DNA of 64,000 nt. Source: Achatina immaculata. Lineage: Eukaryota > Mollusca > Gastropoda > Stylommatophora > Achatinidae. Positions 32,601-43,399 of the stretch are shown here, piece by piece; the first letter of the stretch is position 1, and the number at the start of each line of letters is the position of its first letter. The position numbers and the translations under genes were made by a program. Under the pieces are notes generated by a model. It made no database searches. It worked only from the letters and a program-made list of their open reading frames with translations, and was not told the origin of the DNA. The stretch is taken from the NCBI GenBank assembly GCA_009760885.1, contig CM019715.1, positions 23,835,642-23,899,641 on the forward strand, written 5' to 3'.

Positions 32601-32792
32601 GGTTCAGAGAGAGAGAGAGAGCATACACCTCATTCTCATTACAAGCTGAAATACCCTTTTATAATGTAACCAAGCATGTATATTTATGCACAATTTCATT
32701 TAAAGTCGTTTAAGTGACATGTTAAAATTTTGTTGGAAATAAAGATATATTTTTTTAAAACTTACCTATTACTTATATGTAATATGTCATTA

Positions 32793-32794
32793 TA

Positions 32795-32827
<33 letters not shown>
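32793..32827. repeat. (GT)n(AT)n microsatellite
   Basis: GTGTGTGTG followed by TATATATATA just before a reversed LINE-C tail. Confidence 0.9.
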
Positions 32828-33085
32828 TCTTACATCTTACATCCTTTCCATGCTGTTAGACATGACACAGGACTCAAATGGTAGTTTGCCAAGTTCTCCT
32901 GTTTTCAGCGAGCTTTTCAACCTCATCAAGGGAATTTACGCTTACTAATCTGGCCTTTCTTAACAATGTCCTCTTTAGAGTTTCACATGGTCAATCTCTT
33001 TTTCTTCAGTCTGTTGTATTCCACTTGAAAGCAAGTTTTGGGATTCTCTGATTGTTTCTTCTCATCATATGACTGATATATGGTC
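32828..33085 (-). mobile_element. LINE-C 3' end, reversed
   Basis: Starts on the + strand with TCTTACATCTTACATCCTTT (tail) and carries the LINE-C terminus in reverse (LFKRTLLRKA, KREEKL-like region and GISQSK-type sequence up to the GHMMRRN region). More diverged than the copy at 13857. Confidence 0.75.
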
Positions 33086-33234
33086 ATATAATAAATTTAT
33101 ATATTCTATCATAATATTATTATTTTTTTTCAAAATGTCCATGGCCAGAAACTATGAAGGAACAGAAATAAATATACAGTAAACAAATGGAAATATAATG
33201 ATAAAATGTGAAATAAGATAAATCTAGTCCCGTC

Positions 33235-33455
33235 ATGCCATGATGGCACCTAGAGGATGTGGTGCTAGTGTTCTTATTTTCCTTGACCTGTTGGCATACT
33301 AGAGACTGACATGTCAGTACCTTGCCTGGTCACCTTTTTCCCCAGCTCCAGAAGAAGTCTGCTACCCATTTCTACAGCTCAGTGACTGAGGTGCCTGCAG
33401 TCAGACCACTGACCTTTACCATGATGCTCTATCCACTCTGTCACTGAGGTGGTCC
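33235..33455 (-). mobile_element. tRNA-derived SINE, reversed copy
   Basis: The reverse complement starts with a tRNA-like head (GGACCACCTCAGTGACAGAG and TGGATAGAGCATCATGG). The body carries GTAGCAGACTTCTTCTGGAG, GAGAAAAAGGTG-type sequence and the CATGTCAGTCTCTAGTATGC block shared with 57005-57255. The B box is eroded. Confidence 0.65.
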
Positions 33456-33726
33456 CAAAAAAAGTATTTTTAAAAAATCCAGAAAAAAATTATAACAGAA
33501 CAAAGCAAAACTGTCACAGTGGATGGTTCAGAAAAGAAAGTTCACTTTCAAAATAATGAAGAAAATTATCTCACATTATTATGACAGGAGAGAAAATGAT
33601 TTCTGTAATAATTAGAAAACATACAAAAGTAGGAAACAATTAGGCTTTCATACAGTAAAGTAATATAAGACAGTACTGTTTGGTTATTTCAAGGTCTAAC
33701 CATACAATGCAGGGTTTTATTATTTT

Positions 33727-33870
33727 ACAGATACAAGAAAAGAAAGAGAGGAAGACCAAGGCGAAGATGGCTGCAAGACATCGTTGAGGATCTGCAAATG
33801 GATGCATCAGCGGCAGGCCATCTTGCTCACAACCGAGAGGCCTACAGGAGTAAGGGCAGGGAGGCATAGA
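33727..33870 (+). mobile_element. short LINE-B 3' fragment
   Basis: Encodes KKRKRGRPRRRWLQDIVEDL and QMDASAAGHLAHNREAYRS, then runs into unrelated sequence without the usual GHANE and (GAAT)n end, so its 3' side is lost or rearranged. Confidence 0.8.
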
Positions 33871-33984
33871 TATATATGTTATTTTTAAAAATGAGGTGGA
33901 AACTAGCAAGAAACTCAGCATGATTAGCATGATTAATATAACAATAGTAATACACTTAGTATAATTAATATATCACATATTACA

Positions 33985-34165
33985 CAAGGAAACAGAAGTA
34001 AGGGTAGACCAAAAGAGACATGGAGAAGAACTACAAGAGAGGATGTTGAGCAATAGAGGGCTCACCTGGGCAAGAGCAGAAAAAAAGGCAAAGGACAGGC
34101 ATTTGTGGAAAACCCTTGTGGAAGCCCCATGTGCCTTGGGCACTTAAGGTTCAGAGAGAGAGATG
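33985..34165 (+). mobile_element. LINE-D 3' end, 5'-truncated
   Basis: It matches the last ~165 bases of the LINE-D element at 32436-32620 almost base for base (GNRSKGRPKETWRRTT-type end, ALGT region) and carries the (GA)n tail. One G duplication and one shift are visible. It is a second, recent product of the same family within 2 kb. Confidence 0.9.
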
Positions 34166-34319
34166 ATTAATATAATAATAGGAATAAACTTAGCATGATT
34201 AACTCCACATGGAAAAATTTAGAATAAGAAAAAAGATTTCTCAGTTTATGTTCCGAATGTGAAGCTTCAGTTTAGCGTTGAAACAACGCATCTCACTTAA
34301 ATTTATTCATTCCACTCAC

Positions 34320-34452
34320 CTGACTCCGTGAGAATTTCAGGTGCTACGTAGGTAGGCGTGCCACACACAGTATAAATAACATCTTTCACTTCCATGGCCA
34401 GACCAAAGTCAGCCAGTTTTAGGGTTATTCCACCATCTCGATTCCTGTGAAC
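34320..34452 (-). CDS. dclk: DCLK kinase exon: DFG and APE motifs
   Basis: Acceptor AG at 34453-34454 (GAACAG) and donor GTGAG at 34315-34319. 44 codons plus one base: [20 protein letters not shown], then [20 protein letters not shown] and LTES. This holds the metal-binding DFG and the complete activation loop to APE. The phase joins the preceding NLL and the following GYG. A second AG six bases inside would remove only VH; the chosen acceptor restores the NLLVHRN pattern expected for DCLK. Confidence 0.95.
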
Positions 34453-35729
34453 CTGTTCATTGATACATATAAACTGTATGTTCAACTATATATATATATA
34501 CACATAAACAGCACCTCTTTGTCATCTTTCCTTGCATACATATGACATATAACCATACCATACATATATAAATGCATATACAGTTATTTCTGAAAGTTCT
34601 TTTAAAAAATGCAAACAGGTTAATAGAAGTTATAATTCCTGTTACTTTATATCATAAACAAAATGTTCCAGGTTTAAAACACACCATACAAAATATGGGT
34701 AGTTTAAGAGATCAGTGAAAAAGATTTCACAAAGTAAACATATTTATCACTATTCTGTCACACGCCTGCCGGTTCTATAAATATACCCTTCAATCTAAAA
34801 ATATTTTTAGAAAAAAGGTGAAAGATGGGTCAAAATAAAATGGCTTCTGTTGAGAACAATTTCTGATTTCTTCAAGTGCAGCTTTGCTGTCCTTTATTTT
34901 GTCACTTATGTTTGTCACATTTCATTTTAAACATTCTGGAATTTGAACATAAACTTTGTCAATCATGAGAAAGATCCTTTCTTAGGTACACTGTCCAATC
35001 ACATCTCACTGCACAGTTTGGTTTTAAGACTTGAATATGTAAAATACATCAATCATGGTAAAATCTCAAAATGTTTATATTAGTTCTCCTGGCTGTATGA
35101 GAGAACTTCTCAATGAAGTCTCAAAAAATCTAAACTAATCAGGCTACAAGGAAAAGGTAATCAAACTCATTTTGTTCAAATCATGATAAAACAGGAAGTA
35201 AAAAAATCTAACAACCACTGGAAAACCCAAAGGCAAAGGAGAAATGGAAATAAAAAGTAAAATATCTGAATGAGCTGACCAAGCGGCACAAGTAAAGAAA
35301 GACAACAAATCTGATTAATGGTGCTGTTAATCCACACAAATGGAGATGCACAAATGCTAACACTTAATGATGAACTACTTGAACTACATTTGTGATCCTG
35401 CCAGATCTGTTACTCAGATCAATTTATACAAGATTTATATTAAGTGTTTACACATAAAGTTTGAAGATGACAATTCATGAGTTAACAACAAAGCTGAACA
35501 ATTTTTTTCTTATATAAAAATAAGTACAAAAAATGTTTTCTCAACTGAGAAAGTAATCTAATAAAAATTCAACACAAACCTGGAATGTCAATATTGGTCT
35601 GTGTAGCACGTCTTTGACATTGAACAGGAAAGAGTTAAACACAGCATTAAAAAAAAAACAAACTATATAACCTAAAGAACACTTCTAGGCTTAAGCAGAA
35701 CATTTTAATAAAAATACAAGATTACCTAC
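34453..35729 (-). other. DCLK intron, no further feature
   Basis: AT-rich, with a short (TA)n at 34489-34500. No mobile element or tandem array was recognised; it is one of the few clean introns here. Confidence 0.6.
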
Positions 35730-35876
35730 CAGGAGATTTTCAGGCTTAATATCTCTGTGTACAATGCTCCGGGAATGCATATAGAACAGTGCGTTACATA
35801 AGTCCTTGACCATCAGTGCAGATTCTGTCTCACCAAACTTAACATTCTGAGTGATGGCATCAAACAAATCCCCTCC
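35730..35876 (-). CDS. dclk: DCLK kinase exon: catalytic loop
   Basis: Acceptor TTGTAG (AG at 35877-35878) and donor GTAGGT (35724-35729). Exactly 49 codons, phase 0 at both ends. It encodes [20 protein letters not shown], then [20 protein letters not shown] and [12 protein letters not shown] is the Ser/Thr kinase catalytic loop with catalytic Asp and Asn. GGDLFDAI follows directly on MELVK of the upstream exon, as in all DCLK proteins. Confidence 0.96.
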
Positions 35877-36051
35877 CTACAAGATATTTTTTGTCATAAA
35901 ATTCAAAGTCTGCAATCAATATTTGCAACCAGAATTACAGAAAATGCTTGTAAATTGTATGCAACTTGTAAATTAGTGAACAGATGTCATACAGAGACAG
36001 ATAATTTAATTTTAACATAATATGTGGAAACCACCACTGTCATCATCTTTC

Positions 36052-36325
36052 ATTCATTCATTTGCATGTCCCTTGTGGAACTTTGCCTCCCTAACAGCAC
36101 TCATGTAGGCTTCTCGGTTGTGAGCAAGATGGCCTGCTGCTGATGCATCCATTTGCAGATCATCAACGATGTCTTGCAGCCATCTTCGCCCTGGTCTTTC
36201 TCTCTTTCTTTTTCCCATTATGAACCCTTCCAAGACGGTCTTATCTAGATTATCATGACGTTTAATGTGTCCAAAATATTTAAGTTTTCTCTGTTTAATA
36301 CACATCATCTTTAGAATCATTATTA
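36052..36325 (-). mobile_element. LINE-B 3' end, reversed
   Basis: The - strand frame is open for 88 codons and encodes LKYFGHIKRHDNLDKTVLEG, then KRKRERPGRRWLQDIVDDLQ, DASAAGHLAHNREAYMSAVR and EAKFHKGHANE, with the stop in the (GAAT)n tail at 36054. It is 5'-truncated at about 36325. Confidence 0.88.
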
Positions 36326-36664
36326 TCAGAGCTCAAATTACCATCCATACATCAATGTTTCTTGAACTTTGATCAATAATGCTTTCACCACCACACAGTG
36401 CCTTGTAATAAGTACATGGTAAACTTCTCTACAGTCTGATGATCTGCTGATCTATAGAGCATGATATAATATTCCACTTAAAGACCATGCTAAAACTGAA
36501 GTCTTGTTTTTGACACAATGGGACTCTTTTCTGGGTTCAAGAGCAGTGCCTATGTCTACCTGAACTCCAACCTGACCAATAAGGATACTTGATACACATA
36601 GGGATACAACTGTTCATCCAGTGCCTAGCTTGAGTTAATAACTGCTTAAAAAATCATCATATCA

Positions 36665-37708
36665 TCAGGTGCCGTGCCAACTGGCATTGGCTATTATGCT
36701 TCTCCAGAGTACCCGATCCTTCATGCAGACCATCAGTTCAGTTGGTGATCTCCTCTCACACCATCCCATCAGACTGTCCAGTATCATTTCTCTTGGTCTT
36801 CCTCTTGATCTTCTTCCTTCTATTTTTCCTGTTGTTATAATATTTTCAATGCCCCCTCTTCTCATTGCATGTCCTATAAAAGCAAATTGTCTCTCTCTTA
36901 TCTTTTTGACAAGGTTTTTTTTCTCTCCAGCTCTTCTCTTACATTCTTCATTAGTTATTTTTGCTGTCCAGGGGATTCGCAACATTCTTCTAATAAACCA
37001 CATTTCTGTTGCTTCCAATGATTTTTGTGCAGACTTGCCTATTGTCCATGATTCACTTCCATATAACAAGATAGGTTCAATATAGCATTTTAGGACTCGT
37101 TTTCTAACATTCATTGATAAGGATGTGTTGGTTAATATGTTTCTCATTCTCTGAAATGCAGTCTTTGCTTGGCCTATTCTGTTCCTAATTTCTGTTCTGC
37201 ATTTCCCATCTGAAGTTATTACTGCTCCAAGGTATTTGAATTTCTGCACCTGCTTTAGAATAGTTCCGTTTAATTTAATACTGCATGCTGTTGGATTCTG
37301 TTTCTTAGATATAACCATAGTCTCTGTCTTTTTGATGTTCAAAGTAAGGCCTTTCTGTTCACTTTCTTTGGCGACTTTATCTAAGAGATTTTGCAGGTCT
37401 TGTTGGTTCTCAGCTATCAGTACTGTGTCGTCAGCATACCGAAGGTTGTTAATATTGTATCCTCCAATTTTTATGCCTGGTTCTGTGATGATTGTTCTTA
37501 GAATATTCTCGCTATACAGAGAAAAAAGGTCTGGAGATAGTACACATCCTTGTCGCACCCCTTGTTTTGTAGGTTGATATTTTCCAAGTCTATTTTCAAC
37601 TTGAACTGCTGCTTCTTGCTGCCAGTATAGATGTTTTACAATCCTCAGGTCTTTGCCGTCTATATTGATGTCTTCAAGCATTTTAATAATTATGTTTAAC
37701 CTTGTCAA
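36665..37708 (-). pseudogene. LINE-E reverse transcriptase, palm and C-terminal domain
   Basis: An open frame of 347 codons. Motifs: [40 protein letters not shown] with catalytic YADD (about 37424-37438), KKTETMVISKKQ, YLGAVITSDGKCRTEIRNRI, LKCYIEPILLYGSESWTIGK, WFIRRMLRIPWTAKITNEE, FAFIGHAMRRGGIENIITTG and GRRSRGRPREMILDSLMGW. These fit endonuclease-reverse transcriptases of RTE type. Motif A is in the neighbouring frame (37683-37760). Confidence 0.92.
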
Positions 37709-38183
37709 ATGCCTTGGTGTAATTATTGAAGCATAAGTAGAGATCCTTCTGTACTTCTAAAGCTCTTTCTGTTAGTGTTCGTAAAGCATAAATGGCATTG
37801 TGTGTTCCCTTTCCTTCAACAAATCCAAACTGTCCATCTGCTATTTCCATTTTTATCTTTTTCCTTGTTCTTCTCATAATTATTATCAGAAGTAGCTTCG
37901 TTATGTGACATGAGAGGCTGATAGTCCGGTGGTCGTCACATCCCTTTGCACCTGGTTTCTTTGGTAGTGCTATAAACGTGGATTTAATCAGGTCACTGGG
38001 AATATAACCACTGTTGTAAATGTCATTCAGTAACTTGGTTATTATTTTTATTCCTGTCTCCTCTAGTGCCTCTATTTCTTCTATTGTTATATTATCAGGC
38101 ACAGTCGCTTTTCCTTTCTTCATGTGTTTGATGGCATGTATGATTTCATCTTCAAGTATTGGTGGTCCCTCACAGTTTTCAGT
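37683..38183 (-). pseudogene. LINE-E reverse transcriptase, fingers
   Basis: Encodes DEIIHAIKHMKKGKATVPDN, then STFIALPKKPGAKGCDDHRT, FVEGKGTHNAIYALRTLTER and LYLCFNNYTKAFDKVKH, where motif A reads FNNYTKAFD and the usual catalytic Asp (F-D-Y) is replaced by Asn. A frameshift separates it from the next block. The N-terminal side is interrupted at 38183 by the nested LINE-B tail. Confidence 0.88.
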
Positions 38184-38420
38184 CATTCATTCATTCATTC
38201 CTTTGCATGTCCCTTGCGGAACTTTGCCTCCCAAACAGCACTCCTGTAGGCCTCTCGGTTGTGAGCAAGATGGCCTGCTGCTGCTGCATCCATTTCCAGA
38301 TCATCAACGATGTCTTGCAGCCATCTTCGTTTTGGTCTTCCTCTTTTTCTTTTTCCCATTATGTATCCTTCCAATACGGTCTTCTCTAAATTATCATGAC
38401 GTTTAATGTCAGTTTTCAGT
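38173..38420 (-). mobile_element. 226-bp LINE-B tail nested in LINE-E, with target-site duplication
   Basis: CAGTTTTCAGT lies at 38173-38183 and 38410-38420, flanking 226 bases. Read on the - strand these start CATTAAACGTCATGATAATT and end in GCAAAGGAATGAATGAATGA. Removing it and one duplicate restores the LINE-E frame (TENCEGPPILEDE). Its start point coincides within 3 bases with that of the copy at 50446-50672. Confidence 0.95.
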
Positions 38421-39745
38421 ATCTGGTGTTAATTCTGGTCTTTCTCCTCCATATAGCTCACCGATATACTCTGTCCACCTGTCCACAATGTCTTCTTTTC
38501 CCATTAACATTTTACCTTCTTTCGATTTCAGGCATCCTGTGGTATATTTTGTTTTCCTGCCTGTGAGTTCATTAATTCGTTTGTGCATGTTTTTGCTGTC
38601 TTTAATATGAGAGTCATCTATCTGTCTGCACTGCTCATTTAACCACACTTCTTTTGCTTCTCTGCATTTGGGTCTTATTTCTTTATTTATCTTGTTATAT
38701 TTTTTCTCGTTATTTTTACTCCTCCTCCTCTTGTCCATCAGTCCTAAGATGTTGTCTGTCATCCATTTATTTTTAGGGGCTTCTTTTTTTGGTGGTATTA
38801 TCTCCTTAACAGTTTGGTGGATAGAATCTCTTAACATTTCCCATTGTTCATCTATACTATTTATCTTTGCTATTGCATTGTATCTATTTGTTATAATAAC
38901 TTTGTATTGTTCTCGCAGTTCTTGGTCATTTTTAAGAAGTTCTGTATTCAGTTTGATGTTTCTCACTTTTCTGCCTGGTTTCTTTAGTTTTATTCTAACT
39001 TTTACACAGAGTGGATCATGGTCACTATTACAGTCAGCTCCTGGCATGGTTTTGTTGTCAGTAATGCATTGCGGAATCGTTTGTTGATTAATATGTAGTC
39101 TATCTGGTTAAAAGTCTTTTTGTCTGGACTGCACCACGTTGCCAGTCTTCGAGGATGTTGTTTAAACCAGGTGTTTCCCACAACCATGCTGTGTATTCTT
39201 GCCCATTCAATTAATTTACAACCTCTGTCGTTCCTCTCCCCCAGTCCATAGTCACCAACGATGTCTGAAGTTCTTCCTTTACCAACTTTGGCATTAAAAT
39301 TTTTCTTCCTTTACCAACTTTGGCATTAAAATCTCCCATGACTATGGTAACTTCATGTGACTTTGTGTATTTTAGTGCTGTCTCTATGTCATTAGAAAAT
39401 AGCTGTACATCTTCTTCAGAGCTTTCAGATGTTGGAGCGTACACTTGTATAATATTTATGTTTATTGGTTGTCCTTTCAGTTGGGCTAGCAGGACTCGGT
39501 CCGAGATGTTCAAATATCCTACAATTGTCCTTGCCGTTTGTTCATCAAATATAACTCCTACTCCTTGTTCATGTTTCTCACTTCCTGAATATATTATTGT
39601 ATATTTATCTGAGTTTATCTTCCCTGCACCTGTCCATCTAACTTCACTCATTCCTAATATGTTGATCTTCATCCTTTCCATTTCCATCTTTACATTTTCT
39701 AATTTTCCAGCCTGGAATAAAGTTCTAACATTCCATGTTGCTATT
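38421..39745 (-). pseudogene. LINE-E endonuclease and linker
   Basis: From 39745 down: IATWNVRTLFQAGKLENVKM, NILGMSEVRWTGAGKINSDK, GVGVIFDEQTARTIVGYLNI, NIIQVYAPTSESSEEDV and TIVMGDFNAKVGKG. A frameshift with a local ~30-base duplication (39266-39326, TTCCTTTACCAACTTTGGCA occurs twice) follows, then FKQHPRRLATWCSPDKKTFN with NQIDYILIN, and SDHDPLCVKVRIKLKKP. Catalytic endonuclease residues remain but the frame is broken at least twice. Confidence 0.87.
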
Positions 39746-39862
39746 TTGAACTCACATACACACATACACATAGAACACACACATACACATAAAACACACA
39801 CATAAGAACACACACATACACATAAGAACACACATATACACATAAGAACACACAAAAACAAA
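39745..39862. repeat. (CACATA)n-type microsatellite at the LINE-E 5' end
   Basis: Runs of ACACACATACACATAAGAAC repeat with variants. On the - strand it extends the endonuclease frame as Cys/Val repeats, which is not protein evidence. Confidence 0.85.
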
Positions 39863-40929
39863 ATAGATTTGCACACTTTCATTAAGTATCACTTTGACTG
39901 AATATAACCTGACAATGAACTGCAAACGTATGTGCCAACACTTGCCACTGGCAATTCAGAATCAATTTATACTTATTGATCTCTTAACGTCCCAGTACAG
40001 TGGGCTAGTTCCAGAACAACCATGGATGACATTACTCAACATGCATTATGTATGCAGGACAAGTTTAGAAGAAAAAAAATGTACGTCTGTGAATTCCAGT
40101 TTACTGTGCTCTCAGGGAAAAACAGTGACTGAAAACGCAGAACAAAAAGCTCAAGGATGAGACAGCACATAATCATAATTTAGAGTTATTGAAATGAGAG
40201 AGATAATGATTGTACTGGTGAGACGATGATGATGATGATGATGATGACGATAAATCAAAGCATGTCAAGGACAATCTCTCATCTTTCATGACCCAGAGGG
40301 GCCCACCCCCCTTAGAGTGTCAGGAGTTTAATAGGGCCGAAACATTTGTCTGAGAGAGGGTACTTCCTCTGATGATCTGAAGGAGTTGTGTTATTGTTCC
40401 GCTCTCTACAGAGTTTCCTGCATACAGTGATGACAATTTCAAAACTAGAAATATTTCTGGGGTTTCATGAATTATTCACATTTTGTTCCTGATAAATGTG
40501 AACAGCATTCTGGGGAAAATGGGGGAGGAGGGGGAGGGAGAGGAGGGATAGGAGGAGGAGGCAGGGGAAGGGACCCATAAGAAATGAAGGGATATTTGCA
40601 ATGAAGAGTGAGGATCTGTGGAATGCCACACTGGCTTCTCTATTTCATGAAAAACATTTAGTAATAATGCCACAATCATTCACACAAGTTCAATAAAACA
40701 GTAAATAAATAATACAATTATTTGTTTTTTAAAATCAAGTACAATTTGCTCATTCATCTGTTCAATATGTCCAATTATTTTGTTATTGGCCATACATAGC
40801 ACACTACTACAGAAGTTTAAAATAAAATGAGAAAGAAATTTATTGTTATTTAAAACTTTGCATGCTTTATACTACCAATCTTCAGTTTGTTAATATATAA
40901 AGGTTTAAGTTGTACTGGCAGTGAAGACA
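39863..40929 (-). other. DCLK intron stretch without genes
   Basis: Contains (GAT)n at 40225-40251 and a GGA-rich purine stretch at 40515-40565. Nothing else recognised. Confidence 0.55.
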
Positions 40930-41530
40930 CTGTCTGATGTGGCAATCAGTGAACCATAGCTAACATGTTAGTGTCAAGGTTAGTGAACCACAGCTGCCAT
41001 GCTAGTGTCAAGGTTAGTGAACCATAGCCAACATGCTAGTGTCAAGGTTAGTGAACCACAGCTGACATGCTAGTGTCAAGGTTAGTGAACCATAGCCAAC
41101 ATGCTAGTGTCAAGGTTAGTGAACCATAGCTGACATGCTAGTGTCAAGGTTAGTGAACCACAGCTGACATGCTAGTGTCAAGGTTAGTGAACCACAGCTG
41201 ACATGCTAGTGTCAAGGTTAGTGAACCACAGCTGACATGCTAGTGTCAAGGTTAGTGAACCACAGCTGACATGCTAGTGTCAAGGTTAGTGAACCATGCC
41301 TGACCAAGACTCTGTCCTACCTTTCCTTCAGTACCCCCTATAGCAAGCCTAGCTTGACTAACAGAGCAGAGACTGCTATAGTCCCCATAATGGCAGAGTC
41401 TGCTAAAGAACCATGCTTTTTAGATCCACTCAGTCACTGAAAAAAATTGCTGCCATAATCCACTTTCAGTCTGACACAGTGCTGTGTCTCAACATCTTCA
41501 CCACATCGGCTGCAAAGAAATGTGCCAGCT
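40930..41530 (+). repeat. interspersed repeat X, copy 2, with 34-bp minisatellite
   Basis: It opens with GAAGACACTGTCTGATGTGG and CAATCAGTGAACCATAGC, then ten copies of a 34-base unit (GTGAACCACAGCTGACATGC plus TAGTGTCAAGGTTA) at 40960-41297. It closes with ACTCTGTCCTACCTTTCCTT, CAAGCCTAGCTTGACTAAC, TAGTCCCCATAATGGCAGAG and GCTGTGTCTCAACATCTTC. The single-copy version of the unit is seen in the copy at 52575. Confidence 0.85.
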
Positions 41531-41659
41531 TGCAGTTCCAAAGAGACTGAGGAAGTAGTTGTGTTGTATCATGAGGTATATCAGAATATTACCTGCATAA
41601 ACTGAGTTGGAAACTGACTGACAGAGGTATATACAAACAGGTTTGGGAAAAGGGAAAGT

Positions 41660-41945
41660 CAAACACACAAGTTCACAAGCAGTCAAACAGATGGATACAA
41701 ACAAGCAGACAGGTTTAGAAATGGTCAGACACATGGATACAAACAAGCAGACAGGTTTAGAAATAGTCAGATACATGGATACAGACAAGCAGACAGGTTT
41801 AGAAATGGTCAGACAGATGGATACAGACAAGCAGACAGGTTTAGAAATGGTCAGACACATGGATACAGACAAGCAGACAGGTTTAGAAATGGTCAGACAC
41901 ATGGATACAGACAAGCAGACATGTTTGGATGCAGTCTGATTTTTA
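41660..41945. repeat. 42-bp tandem repeat, about 6 copies
   Basis: The unit is GATACAAACAAGCAGACAGG plus TTTAGAAATGGTCAGACACA plus TG. At 42 bases it preserves frame, so both strands show 14-residue repeat frames that are not genes. Degenerate units with CAGAC cores continue to about 42075. Confidence 0.92.
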
Positions 41946-42176
41946 TCAAACAGGCACATTTATAAGAAGTCAGACAAATGAATGTAGACAAAATAGACAG
42001 GTTTACTGGTAAACAGACATACACAGACTAGTTTATTGGAAGTCAAGCAGACAGACAGACCAGACAGATAAATAAACTGGCTTTAGCAACATTATTTACC
42101 ACACAGACATCTCTTTTTATTTAATATATCAGCGAAAAAAAATGTTAGATATAAAAAGATTTTTAAACATTAGGAG

Positions 42177-42178
<2 letters not shown>

Positions 42179-42234
<56 letters not shown>

Positions 42235-42252
42235 ATAGAGAGAGAGAGAAAG
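42179..42252. repeat. compound (AT)n(GT)n(AG)n microsatellite
   Basis: About 15 AT, 12 GT and 6 AG units in succession in a DCLK intron. Confidence 0.95.
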
Positions 42253-43399
42253 TGAAACATACAATTGGTAAGGAGAATCTTGTTAGTGTGTGTGTGTGTG
42301 AATACCAGTTATGATGACTCCTTGTAATCAAACAAATGCTACAACAAGATCATTATCAAACCTTATTACTCCGCATAACATCCTTAAGAACATTATTGTA
42401 ATGGTGTTATTACTAGCGTGCTGAAGGCATGATCGATCCATAAAAATCAATCACATTAAGAATAGCTAGCCGGATATGGCAATGTATTGAAGTTATGAGC
42501 TATTGAACCGTTCTGTAAGAATGCTTAACGATCGTTACGCTGGAAAGAATTAGGTCTGTTTACAGGTGGTGTGTTCCGGCCACGAATAATGTTAAGCTCA
42601 GGGCATTACCACTGTAACGTCTTTCAAAACAGTGCTGCTCTTGGCTTGGTGAAAGGAAATGGTAGTTTATACATCGATCTCACAGTCTGTATTGCTGCAA
42701 TAATTTATTTGTGTCTTATTTATCACTGTGTGCTAAGTGTATATGAAACAGACTGAGACATTGCCTGTCTGATCACTACTTTTTCGTTCAGTTTTTTTTT
42801 AAACGTGTAGATAAGAGGACGGCTCGACCTATGAACCACGAGGCCAGAATTTTAGGTTAGGGCTGTCTAAGTCTGTAAAACAAGCAGATTTGCAGGACGT
42901 GTTCTCAAGTCAGGATACTATTTTGGCATGTGCGTGGAGAAGTCTGGTTATGCTTCAGTCTGTGCAGACGTGCTAGCAGACCGCAATACCCTGTCCAGAT
43001 CCTGAACAATTTAGTTGAATGTATTCTATTTAGTTATAAAGTGTGCTCTGAGATATTTCCTTCTGTTCTTTTGAGACCTGTTAAAGAACATCATGCAAAC
43101 GAAGTAGTCAAACAATGTTCACAGCATAATACAAGGAACAATTACCATTTCAAATAAGATTCTTACATAGAGATCACACGGGAAAAAAGTATGTACAATC
43201 TGACACTTAGTTTAAAGAGATAACCTAAAACAAATTTTAAAAAAAAATAGAAATAATTTCCAGAGATCATTTGGGTACAATAAAAGTCGAACGAGCACAC
43301 AAAAGTATTGTTAATAATGTAAGGTTTTCCAGACATCGGACAGGATCTTCTAGCAAACATTTAACTGTTAACACACAGAAACAGCTGCTTGATATTTAC
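42253..43399 (-). other. DCLK intron, no further feature
   Basis: No mobile element or conserved coding sequence recognised; short open frames here lack family features. Confidence 0.6.

Larger units (their letters stand above)
29359..32631 (+). mobile_element. LINE-D, nearly full-length RTE-like retrotransposon with target-site duplication
   Basis: GCATACACCTC lies at 29359-29369 and 32621-32631, so the element spans 29370-32620. A 5' untranslated part of ~200 bases is followed by endonuclease, a long linker and reverse transcriptase, then a (GA)n tail (32606-32620). Only three lesions break the single open frame: two near A homopolymers (about 30925 and 32130) and a 52-base tandem duplication (31616-31719). 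It is the youngest-looking LINE here. A 5'-truncated relative lies at 33985-34165 and a - strand one at 53622-54001. Confidence 0.93.
36655..39760 (-). mobile_element. LINE-E, near full-length RTE-like retrotransposon
   Basis: On the - strand it runs from endonuclease (KIATWNVRTLFQAGK at about 39745) through reverse transcriptase to the terminus NASWHGT (stop at 36665) and a (GAT)n-like tail (36655-36667). The 5' end abuts a (CACATA)n repeat at 39745-39860. A LINE-B tail is nested at 38184-38409. Several frameshifts separate the blocks at 39211-39745, 38421-39047, 37683-38180 and 36665-37708. Confidence 0.9.

Noticed and set aside
35730..35876. Retrocopy of a kinase rather than a gene
   Set aside because: Exons are separated by introns with consensus splice sites and matching phases; a retrocopy would lack introns.
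41498..41959. 14-residue repeat protein on either strand
   Set aside because: A 42-bp tandem repeat keeps frame; it appears on both strands equally.
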